A stretch of DNA of 64,000 nucleotides from Halichondria panicea (taxonomy: Eukaryota > Porifera > Demospongiae > Suberitida > Halichondriidae), in NCBI RefSeq assembly GCF_963675165.1, contig NC_087384.1:3246501-3310500 (forward strand), in the 5' to 3' direction. A program made the position numbers and the translations under genes. Every line of letters begins with the position of its first letter. Position 1 is the first letter of the stretch. The notes under the pieces are model-generated. The model saw nothing but the letters and a program-made list of their open reading frames with translations. It did not search any database and was not told the origin of the DNA. Shown piece by piece: positions 41,501-49,741 of the stretch.

Positions 41501-44500
41501 AACAGCCTCTTGTGAGCTTTCAGTAGCCTTTTTTCGAAATATCTCTTCGACCCGCCCTGCATATAGTGAAGCTACAAACACTCTCTCAACTATTTTGACT
41601 TGGTCTCAACTACTTTTTGAATTGAAATAGACATGTTTGTGGTAAAATTAACCACAAAATTGATGGTAAACCACATTTCATACACACTCTTTTTACCTTA
41701 ATTTTGAAGAACATAGCAACAAAGGTCCCATAAATATCTCTACTTTGAAAAGGTGTCAAACATTAAGCATTAAAAATGCTAGTACATGATTTCAGCTCAC
41801 AACAAAGGTACCAAAAAAGTACATTGATTAAACTTTACACTTTAAACTTTTTGAACTCTCTACCTCAAACGTATACCGGGGACCCACATGTGAGACCTTG
41901 GTTGAACCAAGGACCCACACTTTATCTTGTTGCGCAAACGAAGGACCCACGTGTGAGACCTTGGTTGAACCAAGGACCCACATTTTACTTTGCTGCGCCA
42001 ACAAAAGACCCACGTGTGAGACCTTGGTTGAACCAAGGACCCACATTTTACTTTGCTGCGCCAACAAAGGACCCACGTGTGAGACCTTGGTTGAACCAAG
42101 GACCCACACTTTACTTTGCTGCGCCAACAAAGGACCCACGTGTGAGACCTTGGTTGAACCAAGGACCCACACTTTACTTTGCTGCGCCAACAAAGGACCC
42201 ACGTGTGAGACCTTGGTTGAACCAAGGACCCACACTTTACTTTGCTGCGCCAACAAAGGACCCACATGTGAGACCTTGGTTGAACCAAGGACCCACACTT
42301 TACTTTGCTGCGCCAACAAAGGACCCACGTGTGAGACCTTGGTTGAACCAAGGACCCACATTTTACTTTGTTGCGCCAACGAAGGACCCACGTGTGAGAC
42401 CTTGGTTGAAAAAAGGCCGGAAACTGAAGATCCATAGTCATTATACACAGGAAATTAATCATGTAAGTATATCACAATCCAACATTGCAATGGACATAGC
42501 TGACATTCACGGATGCGATGAGATTGTCACGGTCGATGGTTCAAAATCTCAAGACTCGATACGAAAAATACCTCTGAACTACATTGTGTAACAGTTATTT
42601 AGTGTTGTACTTGCTTCTGTTAACTTATTAACTTTGCATGCATGCGTGTACTCTAGCATAATTATGTTAATTGTCAACCAAGGACCCACACGTGGGCCCT
42701 TGGTCTTCACCAGCACCGTTTATTAACATACCAAGGACCCACGTGTGGGTCCTTGGTCTTCACTCGCACAGTTCATTGTCAACCAAGGACCCACACGTGG
42801 GTCCTTGGTCTTCACCAGCACGGTTTATTAACATACCAAGGACCCACGTGTGGGTCCTTGGTCTTCACTCGCACAGTTCATCAGCACCGTTTATTAACAT
42901 ACCAAGGACCCACGTGTGGGCCATGATAAATCTAGGGACCCATGTATTGATAACTTTTTCAAATCAGTACAACCACAGATTGTTGATGTAATTATGAAGA
43001 AAAAAGTGGCCTATAATTTGAATAGTATTGAGCACCAAGGTATAACTGGGGTCCCAGGAAATGACACTATTGAACTCAACAACACTCACAAATCCACTAC
43101 AATGTGAACAAGCAGTTTCAAAAAAGTGCTGATTGTTCATACCCCCGAAATGTGAATAACTAAAAAACACACTGTGAAACAAAGGACCCCCAAAAGAGAC
43201 ACTTTATTGAACTTTAAGCAGCCTATAGTTATTGTTTGAGGGGTTTCTATGGGCTATCTTGAGACCAAGTCAAAATAGTTGAGAGAGTGTTTACAGTAGA
43301 CTGTACCTAAGCTTTATAGTAAAAATGTCTATTCGAGCCATGAAATGACTACTGCGTTTCAGCTGGACTTCCAGCTCATTCTAGCTGGAAAAGATCACTA
43401 GATCTAGCTCATGAATAATTAATGAGCAAACGGTTGACCGTAACCTTAATGAAACAAAAGAGCGACGGCTAGAGATGATAGAAGCGTTTTTTGATAGTGT
43501 TATTTACACTTAGTTTTACTGTTGACTGTGCATTTCTTTGCATGTTAATCGCATCACTTTTCCCACAATTATTGCACGCGTTTCTTTGGATGGTCATTAC
43601 GTCTACAGTCATTATAAAACAAGCTGTGTAGCTGATACTGTACGAGATCGACTACAAGGCATCTTACTATTTGTGCATCAAGTTAGTTTCTGCATATAGC
43701 TCTGTCTATATAGCCATCATTCTAATTTTGGTGATTCAATGATTTACTCTACAACAATTCCTTGTGAAGCTGCATGGTTACTGTTGGTAGAATACCATCT
43801 GAGAGGATGCATGGGTCTACATTGTAGAGGTATGGAATTTTCAGTGTGAGTGTTTAAAATCCTGTATACCGGGTTTCGAATGCGAATTGCCAGTTTTCAG
43901 TTTGCCAGTTAACATAGATTGCAAACGCGAAAGACTCACCAAGGAGAGCGCATTAATTTCAAAACGCAATCAGGCTTGTACAGTGTCATTCGCAATTGAT
44001 TATTGATTTTTGAAACCCGTTAGTAACACTGCATGACTATTTTTTTGCTTTAATTTTGTGTTTGGTGTGATAATAATATAGTATGTGATAATTTATTTCA
44101 CAGAAAATGTTACGGTATTAATTATCCCTGCAGGATTTGCACAACGCTTTGTATACGCTGGAAGAGGTAATCAATCACATCTCCCATGAGCCGTCTATTG
44201 TCAGGTGTCAGCTCATTACTTCAGTCACCAAGCTGTTTTTCAAGAGAGCTCCAGAGTGTCAGGAAATGCTGGGGAAACTTCTAGAACATTGTATCTGTAC
44301 GTAGGTGCTGTCTGCATGCTCATCAGTGTTACGTCTTAAGAAAATTTTCCACTTGCTTGCTTGCTATGCTGTAGCTGACTATACTCTGATCTATATTAGT
44401 TTTTGAGACCATTACATCTGCTGCTGGAAAGCCTGGCATTTAAATAGGTTTCAGGGTCTGTCGCTCTGACTTTCCAATCCATTCTCTGATTTATGCAGAT

Positions 44501-46671
44501 ACTGATCTTGATGCAAATGTGAGAGACCGAGCTTTACTGTATTATCGGATGCTTCAGTTGGATGTTTGTCATGCAGAGAGAGTTGTCAATTGTGGAGGCA
44601 TTGTTTCCATAAGTTCTACTTTGCGTCAACATAGCAATGTGAGTTTTAAAATTAAAATCGTTTGCATGAATGAGATTTAATTGATTTTGTCTTATGTAGC
44701 CATTGCTGTGTGAGTTCAACACGCTAGCAGTGACTAATGGAGTGGCCTCAGCTACATTCATTTCTCAAGAGTGTCCCTACTCAAAATCTTGTGGACCTTC
44801 ATCAAAAGAGAATGGTACATACATATCCTTGTTCTCTGAATGCTTGTAATAAATTTACATTTTGGCAGCTCTGCATTGGGCCTCCGGGACTATTACTGGA
44901 AACAATGAGAAATTGTCATTTCCCGAAAATAGTCTTAAAAACTCCTTGAATGTGATGGAAAATGTCAAATTCAGTGACAATGCTGAAAGCCACACTATTT
45001 GTATTCTGGCTTTAGACCCTCTAGCTGAGATGTCTGCAGGAAATTTTGAGGCAATGTGGTTGGAAATTTCACCAATGTGAGTGCCTGTATGTACTTTAAC
45101 CTGGTGTGAATCGTTTTTGAAAAAACATCCCCATCTATACCCACATATGCAGAAGAGAGTTTAATGTTGAACTTTCCATTGTGCCCACTTCTAAAGAGTT
45201 GACAAAGCTTCTACAGACACAGTGTATCAAAACGATGGCCTCAAGCTTGAGGAACAGTCCTGTCATCATAGAGTACTTCTATGCTCAAAATGTACTTGCT
45301 AAAAGTTAACTCTTTGTCAAATCATAAGTAGGGTCTTACTAACAGTCTATTTAGCGTAAGCTGTCAGTTTCATTTGTATGCACACTAACCTGTTGATAAG
45401 GAACTTGTACTAACCCACTCCAGGTATCAACCAAGCATTTCTTTTTGGTTGAAATCTGTATTGCTGTGGAAACTTCAGTTTTGTCGTTCACTTTGAAGTG
45501 TCAAAACAACAAGGAAGCTACATCATTTGTGAAACTCTTCTTCCAGACTTTGGTAAGTCAAGTATAATACATATCCTTAATTTTAACTTCCTTGAAAGTG
45601 TGCACAAACACTGTTGTATAAAGTTAAAAAGCTGACAATGTTTGCATACAGGGATCATTCAGAAATCAATTGCCTAAGATTCGGTGGAGAAGGTGTGAAG
45701 ACCTGCCCACCTGTGTGAAAAACATTAAGGGGGTTTTCTTTAAAGAAAACCTTTATCTTGGTGGGGGTTACACAGGAAGTTCAAAAGCTGATGCAGTCGT
45801 TTACATGTATAGCCCAAAGCTTGACATGTGGAAACTTTTACCACCTAGTCCACTCAAGTGGTTTTCTATAGTGGACCTAAACTCTCACATAGTTCTGGTA
45901 GGAGGTAAAGAAACTCTTACTCAGTCACTCTCATTGGAGTTTACTAATAAAGTGGCCTCGTGGGATCAGGAAATTTCACAATGGAAGTTTTCACTTCCGC
46001 CAATGCTTAACAGGCGTGTGTCGCCAATCGCTATATCATATGACAGAAATCTAATTGTGGCAGGAGGTAACAAGGGTGTGCTAGATTTTAATATCGAAAT
46101 CTTAAATGCAGAAAACCAACAATGGCAGAATGTATCACAATTACCTTTAAGCTGTACTTCATTGAACACTGTCTGGAATGAACATTGGTATTTTTATAGA
46201 GAGTGTGATCACACAGTGATTCGAATAAGTCTGAGTAGTCTAACCGCTTGTGCTAAAGAACAAGAACAGAAGACATTGGAATATGGGACAGATTCAGGCT
46301 ACAACTTAATGTCCTACTCTCTAGGCAGTCGAAATAGCGAGCCTATTAAAAATGCATCAACTACGATTACAGAATGGGAAATCTACAGTCATCTATCATT
46401 TACCCCAATACAAATCTGTACCATTCAAAATTATTTGGTTGCGATCAGTAATGAGTGCAGCCCAAAGAAAGAACTTTCAGCATTTGCATACGTACCAGAA
46501 AGCAACAGCTGGACGAATGTAGGTAGAATGCCTGAAGAATGTTCGACATCGTCTTTCGTATTGACTAACTCTGGAGACCTGTTCCTTGTTGGTGGAGATT
46601 CAAATTCTTCCACTGGTAGTCAATACAGTAACAAACTGTTAATGGTAACGATTGTTGCGGAAAATATATAA
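20591..46671 (+). CDS. AP4B1: AP-4 complex beta subunit fused in frame to a C-terminal kelch propeller (18 exons)
   Basis: AP-4 is a trans-Golgi vesicle coat adaptor. Exons: 20591-20628, 20743-20866, 22084-22256, 22355-22485, 22632-22779, 22880-22973, 23370-23493, 24884-25010, 38064-38159, 40189-40358, 40880-41004, 44134-44296, 44499-44638, 44700-44814, 44869-45076, 45153-45291, 45424-45552, 45652-46671. All junctions are GT-AG and the phases agree, giving 1087 residues. Trunk landmarks resembling human AP4B1 include LVQKKLVYLYL, GLAHHLLNR, PEGKAALIWMLGEYG and APECQEMLGKLL. The appendage end EATSFVKLFFQTL closes at residue 748 (human AP4B1 is 739 long). Exon 18 continues open for 339 residues of kelch repeats (LYLGGGY, IVLVGGK, LIVAGGN, LFLVGGD). 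The kelch frame has no ATG before its first blades, which supports a fusion. Intron 8 (13 kb) contains two other genes. Confidence 0.88.
21538..21707. mobile_element. MITE family 1, copy 3 (AP4B1 intron 2)
   Basis: It starts TACCGTATTACTAGAATG and ends ATATTCTAGTAAACGATA. It has the same orientation as the copy at 4509 and shares GCTGATTTGGCTGATTCGCA and TTAGATCGCAAAGGGTC. The rest of this intron (20867-22083) shows no gene. Confidence 0.7.
23090..23333. mobile_element. MITE family 3 (AP4B1 intron 6)
   Basis: The left end, CCGTATAATTATAGC then GGAAATTTTCAC, is mirrored by the right end, GTGAAAATTTCCCGCTATACGG. It is about 244 bases long and non-coding. The ACGG ends and GAAAATTT words resemble family 2. 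Confidence 0.55.
23825..24154. mobile_element. MITE with TACCGTATAATCTGG ends (AP4B1 intron 7)
   Basis: The left end TACCGTATAATCTGGTTAAT plus AAGCGCA is inverted at the right end (TGCGCTTATTAACC then ATATAATACGGTA). Inside are repeated words such as AGGCGCAT and TAAGCGCA. It is about 330 bases and non-coding. The remainder of intron 7 (23494-24883) shows nothing recognisable. Confidence 0.7.
25011..26509 (+). other. 5' part of AP4B1 intron 8, no gene seen
   Basis: This follows AP4B1 exon 8. No coding region is supported up to about 26000. From about 26040 a direct tandem duplication (listed separately) fills the sequence up to the promoter of the first CUB-like gene. Confidence 0.5.
26040..26476. 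repeat. Direct tandem duplication, unit about 210 bp
   Basis: The segment starting TTTACTTTTTATTATTGATG near 26055 recurs near 26267. Long shared words follow in both: GACTTCCCTTAACTGTTTGC, AAACTGAGCAAAAGTGCC, GATACATCTGGTTGGCAAAG and GCACATGTATGTTGAGATTG. The copies differ by small indels. It is non-coding and sits just upstream of the TATA box of the next gene. Confidence 0.75.
26510..26516 (+). promoter_or_regulatory. TATA box of the first CUB-like gene
   Basis: TATAAAA lies 172 bases before the ATG at 26682. The downstream paralogs have TATA boxes about 75-90 bases from their start codons, so this gene would have a longer 5' leader. Confidence 0.5.
26682..27481 (+). CDS. Secreted CUB-like protein 1 (two exons), nested in AP4B1 intron 8
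   Basis: Exons 26682-26890 and 27025-27481 join in phase 2 to 221 residues. A hydrophobic signal peptide (MYSIVLFLFAVCSPCWA) is followed by a short cysteine-bearing N-terminal part. The second exon begins NSVRCYKW and carries a CUB-like fold pattern: VTFRSP, then SMFCLYNISV, SLFDDGKDYLYFDFG, VPTSSFYAVLWTD and a closing AAC. It is the most divergent of six paralogs here, keeping their intron position and phase, and lacks their acidic or serine-rich C-terminal tail. CUB domains are extracellular binding modules; the target is unknown. It has the same strand as the host gene, so host transcripts must skip it. Confidence 0.8.
27990..33532. repeat. Mosaic of interspersed degenerate repeats (AP4B1 intron 8)
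   Basis: Two repeat modules recur. Module A contains CTCCCACTCAGTCAGGGGAC, followed by an ATACCCTATACTGAG-like stretch. It appears near 28970, 29250 and 30140, and inverted near 32735 and 32845; related pieces lie near 34620 and 34725. Module B contains AAGGTTCCCC then ACAATGATTCC, TTTTTACCATCCACCC and GTGGTGTAGTTCAATG, near 28130, 29840, 30720 and 33140. The copies are diverged and partly truncated. Open frames here are short and unconvincing. The host elements are not identified. Confidence 0.6.
33540..34317. mobile_element. 778-bp DNA element with 32-bp inverted ends
   Basis: The left end ATAGATATAAGAAGGGAGAG then GGATGGGAAACG is inverted almost perfectly at the right end (CGTTTCCCATCCCTCTCCCT then TCTTGTATCTAT). 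The word ATGTAAC flanks both sides (33533-33539 and 34318-34324), a likely 7-bp target duplication. It has no long open frame and is presumably non-autonomous. Related single ends occur near 822 and 35301. Confidence 0.75.
34325..36123 (+). other. AP4B1 intron 8 stretch, repeats only
   Basis: There is a local duplication near 34600-34800: GTGTTTACAGTGGATCCTCA appears twice, each followed by a CCCACTCAGTCAAGGGATT word. I see no supported gene in the rest. The short frame at 35116-35298 has no domain or neighbour support. Confidence 0.5.
36124..36353. mobile_element. MITE family 2, copy 2
   Basis: The ends TACCGTATAGCGCGAAATTT and AAATTTCGCGCTATACGGTA are perfect 20-base inverted repeats. The interior matches the copy at 4008-4218 in order and sequence. 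Because both ends are intact, this copy defines the family best. Confidence 0.8.
36630..36636 (+). promoter_or_regulatory. TATA box of CUB-like gene 2
   Basis: TATAAAA lies 75 bases before the ATG at 36705. The duplicate gene at 59965 has the same motif at 59874-59880, 85 bases or so before its former ATG. Confidence 0.6.
36705..37514 (+). CDS. Secreted CUB-like protein 2 (two exons), nested in AP4B1 intron 8
   Basis: Exons 36705-36898 and 37034-37514 join in phase 2 to 224 residues. A signal peptide (MMPLGLLSLIFLVAVLSLSL, cleavage likely before QDCDN) precedes a short cysteine-containing segment. The CUB-like region runs from NSVRCFKWRVR through VTFRSPGFYN, SMFCLYNISVDKC, SLYAVLWSD and ELTATC. 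An acidic, serine-rich tail (EEEGSGS) ends the protein. Two adjacent ATGs (36705, 36708) are possible starts. Its stop is only 549 bases before AP4B1 exon 9. A close copy, broken in the signal peptide, lies at 59965-60778. Confidence 0.82.
38160..40188 (+). other. AP4B1 intron 9
   Basis: The intron runs from donor GTATGT at 38160 to acceptor TTGCAG before 40189. The first part belongs to the duplicated block. A CA-rich microsatellite lies near 38770-38822. No gene is supported. Confidence 0.6.
41881..42410. repeat. 63-bp minisatellite, about 8.4 units
   Basis: Eight full units of exactly 63 bases begin at 41881, 41944, 42007 and so on to 42322, with a partial ninth at 42385. Each holds GACCCACGTGTGAGACC and a small hairpin, CCTTGGTTGAACCAAGG. 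Units differ by a few substitutions, such as ACGTG versus ACATG. Because 63 is a multiple of three and the unit lacks stops, long frames stay open on both strands; these are unlikely to be proteins. Confidence 0.93.
42671..42925. repeat. 105-bp minisatellite built on a 26-bp palindrome
   Basis: There are two full units of about 105 bases and a partial third. Each unit contains two palindromes of the form CCAAGGACCCAC-GTGGGTCCTTGG around CACGTG or GTGT. It shares the words GGACCCAC and CCTTGG with the 63-bp minisatellite 260 bases upstream, so the two probably have a common origin. Confidence 0.85.
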
Positions 46672-47920
46672 GTCACTGCGTTTGAAATTCACTTAAGTCT
46701 TGTGCGTCATCTTTCAGGTTACCTTTGTATATTTGTGCGCAATAATATTATAGCAACTTACTTTCTTATTAAGTTAACTATTATTGAAAATTGTCTTTAA
46801 TATTAAGTTTTACTGTGTGTACAATTGTATAGAGGTGTCAATACAATTGTTATGCATTGAGGCGTAGCTGCATGAGGGATACGGTAAAGCTGATTGTGTG
46901 TGTGTGTGTCTGTTCCAGCCGTAACTGCTCAACGGTTGCAATGTGACGAAAACTAACAGCTTCTATAGGCTTTCTCTTGGATTTGATTTGTGGATTTGCA
47001 AACTAAGCTTCTTTTTGACTCACAGTGAAGGCTGTTGCAGAATCAGCATCATCTGTTCGCACAAACTTTCTATTCAACGTACGAGTTAGCTTTGCACTAA
47101 AGCGCTAGCTGTTTGTGAACTACAATAGTCAGGAAAGAGCTGCAAAGCTGCGTGCATGTACACTCAGCAGCCCTTGTGAACTCTGACCTCATTGCAGATT
47201 CACCCCTTTTTAATTTTTCATTGACTAAAATACTTATTAAAACTTCTACATTTATTGTTGATCTACATGCCTCTATCCTTTCATCGAGCCACCAAGACTT
47301 TGTTTCCGTTAAGCTCAGCTCCTCTTCTGATGACTTCGAAGGTTCATTGTCAACAATTGCATAATAATTACATATACAAATTACGTTTTGTATAGCACTC
47401 TTGGGCGCGAAAGCAAAACATGGCGATAAACACAGCGCAGCTTGCACCACTCGTTCTACAGTAGTAATTCTTTTAAGTATAATAAATTATTATGGCTAAT
47501 AAAATAGCAAGTAAACCCAAAGTACCCTAGGCCTGCACTGCATATAGCATTGCGTAATTCACATTCATCAGCTTCCTTCCTTGTCAGTGTTTGCATAGTA
47601 AGTGTTACTGCATAGTAAGTGTTACTTCAGAATATTGATAACCAGGGAATTTTAATGTCTAATCAGACGGAAGGAAATAATTAATGAGTCATCATTAATA
47701 GGTTTTTTTTGACAGTTTATGCTAATTAATGTCACCAGTGACACACTCAGTTTGATGCAAGCATGTAGATCTAGTGGGTGAAAGCAAACTTTTTAGTACA
47801 ATTTCTGCGCGGAAATTTTCCTGGAATTCATTGAGGTAATCAGTTGTAGGGAAAGATGTTGTGTGGGTACACAATCATATGATTGCATGTAAGCTATTTT
47901 ATACAGCATATAGGCTTGCA
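46672..47920 (+). other. Spacer between AP4B1-kelch and CUB-like gene 3
   Basis: This spacer is repeated after the other two kelch copies (51955-53315 and 57283-58525). It contains a short TG microsatellite near 46897. A minus-strand frame of 117 codons at 47097-47450 contains ELSLTETKSWWLDERIEAC, and part of it survives in the copy at 52509-52859. It has no convincing start and is disrupted in the third copy, so I do not call it a gene. The word GTTACTGCATAGTAAGTGTTAC near 47600 marks the start of the promoter block that also occurs alone at 61951. Confidence 0.5.
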
Positions 47921-47926
47921 TTTGAG

Positions 47927-47934
47927 TATATAAA
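47927..47934 (+). promoter_or_regulatory. TATA box of CUB-like gene 3
   Basis: TATATAAA lies 86 bases before the ATG at 48013. It is identical in sequence and context (TTTGAGTATATAAACAGAA) in copies at 53320, 58529 and 62296. The leader just before the ATG contains an AAATACAAG repeat. Confidence 0.65.
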
Positions 47935-48012
47935 CAGAACGTTCAGCTAAAGAATTCCAAAATAACTCAGCAAATCAATTATCCGAAATACAAGAAATAC
48001 AAGAAATACAAG

Positions 48013-48794
48013 ATGTGTTATCTGATTTACCTGCTTGTGCTTTCCTCTATATACTGCATACTGGGATCACCTATTGCACAAGACTGCAATCGCGTCATTG
48101 TCAATGAAAGAGGCAGGCGGTCACTTGTCGGCGGTTATAGAGATCACATTTCAGTAGGATTGGGGAGGGAGTGCTTCGAGAGTATCAGTGATTTGCGTGT
48201 GGATGAAAAGTAAGTTTTGATTTACTGTATAATAATTATGCGTAGTGAATAATTGTGTGAGTAACACTATACAGTTCAATGTAATAATGATTACATGATT
48301 TGATTGTTTTTTCTCCGTTTTGCAGTTCTGTGAGATGTTTCAAATGGAGACTGAGAACTAGCGGAAATGTTCAACTCAACGAACGAGGAGAAGTACACAC
48401 AAAAAATCTCACTGTTTCTACTTGTAACTCGGTTACGTTACGTTCTCCTGGATTTTACAACAGTAACAAGAAGCATTACTCAAACAACATGTTTTGTGTA
48501 TACAATATTAGCATGCAGGACTGCAACCATATCACTGTTAGATCTACGTCTGATGAACACAGCTTGTTTGACGACGGGAGAGATTATCTGTATTTCGACT
48601 TTGGTCAGGTCACCACCACAGTGACTGGTGACAGTATCAGTTCTTTCAGTGAGAGTGTCCCCACCTCTTCATTCTATGCAGTTCTGTGGAGTGATGCTGA
48701 GAAATTCACAAGTGCAGGAAAGTTTGAGTTTGAGGCTATGTGCAATGACCCTGTTGCAGATACAGAGAATGGTTCAGGGTACCAACACATTTGA
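48013..48794 (+). CDS. Secreted CUB-like protein 3 (two exons)
   Basis: Exons 48013-48209 and 48326-48794 join in phase 2 to 221 residues. The signal peptide is MCYLIYLLVLSSIYCILG, with cleavage likely near SPIAQ-DC. Mature cysteines stand near residues 25, 54, 70, 99, 123, 132 and 203. N-glycosylation sequons NLT (93) and NIS (126) fit a secreted protein. The CUB-like core runs from CNSVTLRSPGFYN to FEFEAMC, followed by a short polar tail (DTENGSGYQHI). It lies 1.3 kb downstream of the intact kelch exon. Its function is unknown; the family is likely extracellular and binding. Confidence 0.84.
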
Positions 48795-49740
48795 ACATTA
48801 ATTTTGACTCTTTTATACTGTTACATAGTAGTCTAATCAATTCAGTCAACAAATTAATGTTTTATTGCCTCACCTGATAAGATATTGTTGAATCCATGCT
48901 TTACATTACTTGAATATTCTGCATGCATAGACTTAGGAAGTAACACATGTACTTTTTTTAATGAAGCAACCATGCATGATGTCGATGCAAATATTTAATG
49001 GCCTTCATACGCAATAGGGCAATACAATTATTGATTGTTTTTTTTAATTTAGCTGGCACATGCATGCCCATAATTTTGGTCAAGATTGTATACATGCACA
49101 ATACCTAATATAATACATAATAATTATACACATAATACATAAGTATTTCACTAACAGAACTTGATTTGGTTACTAATTTCTTCATGTGAAATGTACTTAA
49201 GTTTATGTTTGGCTGGATGCTCTCTGCTTGGAGTATAGACTAACTCCTTAAATCTTAGTAGCAGCTCCAAGGTGTGAAAATTTCAACTTGTCACATAGAA
49301 TCTAGATCTAATTGACATTGTCCTATTGGGGGTGCTGTACACAATTTGGGCTGAGAACGAGGCTAAATAGGGTAGCGGCATGCGTTTGTGTGCATGTTGC
49401 ATTGCAGTCCTTGACAATCATTATAATTCATGCACTAGCTATTGCTGTGTGTGCACTTTGAGGTTCATATGACTCACATCAGGACATAATTATACTGCTT
49501 GAGTGAATTTGCATGCTCATGCACTAGCTCGTACGTATTGTTTTTAGAGATTACACTGATCTATAGGTGCCATAATTTATAGATCTAGGTGTTGATCACT
49601 ACACATTTTCCCGATACTATTATTGGTAATGGAGACCACTCCCTTTTAGGAGGCTGAAAAATCTCTGCTACCATATATACATAAATTGACTCACTGCATG
49701 CTTAGAAACTATGTACATGGCCTGGAATCGAGGTTCAACC
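48795..49740 (+). other. Spacer between CUB-like gene 3 and the second AP4B1-kelch copy
   Basis: This AT-rich spacer recurs in the same order at 54197-55125. No gene is seen. A fragment of the MITE end (GGGTAATTTTCGTGGAGCAA) lies just beyond it, near 49789, and recurs near 55169. Confidence 0.55.
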
Positions 49741-49741
49741 T

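Larger units (their letters stand above)
41117..43449. mobile_element. 2.3-kb inverted-repeat element carrying two minisatellites (AP4B1 intron 11)
   Basis: The outer ends match as inverted repeats of about 40 bases: TTAAGGTTACGGTAAACAGT on the left and the reverse complement of TTAAGGTTACGGTCAACCGT on the right, both continuing GTTTGCTCAT. A second inverted pair lies inside: ACTCTCTCAACTATTTTGAC near 41580 and its complement near 43260. Both ends carry TTAA, which could be a target duplication or part of the repeat. There is no transposase frame. I infer a non-autonomous DNA element that has amplified tandem repeats internally. Confidence 0.6.

Noticed and set aside
41776-42591. 271-codon repeat protein in the minisatellite
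   Set aside because: Several overlapping frames on both strands are equally open because the unit is 63 bases and stop-free. There are no splice sites or conserved domain.
42671-42925. CRISPR-like array of palindromic repeats
   Set aside because: This is a eukaryotic intron. Repeats and spacers both recur within a 105-bp unit, so it is a minisatellite.
45670-46671. Kelch protein as a separate gene starting at 45670
   Set aside because: The codon there is TTG, not ATG. The first ATG falls inside the first blades, while splicing from AP4B1 exon 17 enters the frame exactly.
47097-47450. Minus-strand 117-codon frame between the kelch exon and CUB-like gene 3
   Set aside because: It looks partly protein-like and recurs in the duplicated units, but has no convincing ATG or splice borders and is broken in the third copy.
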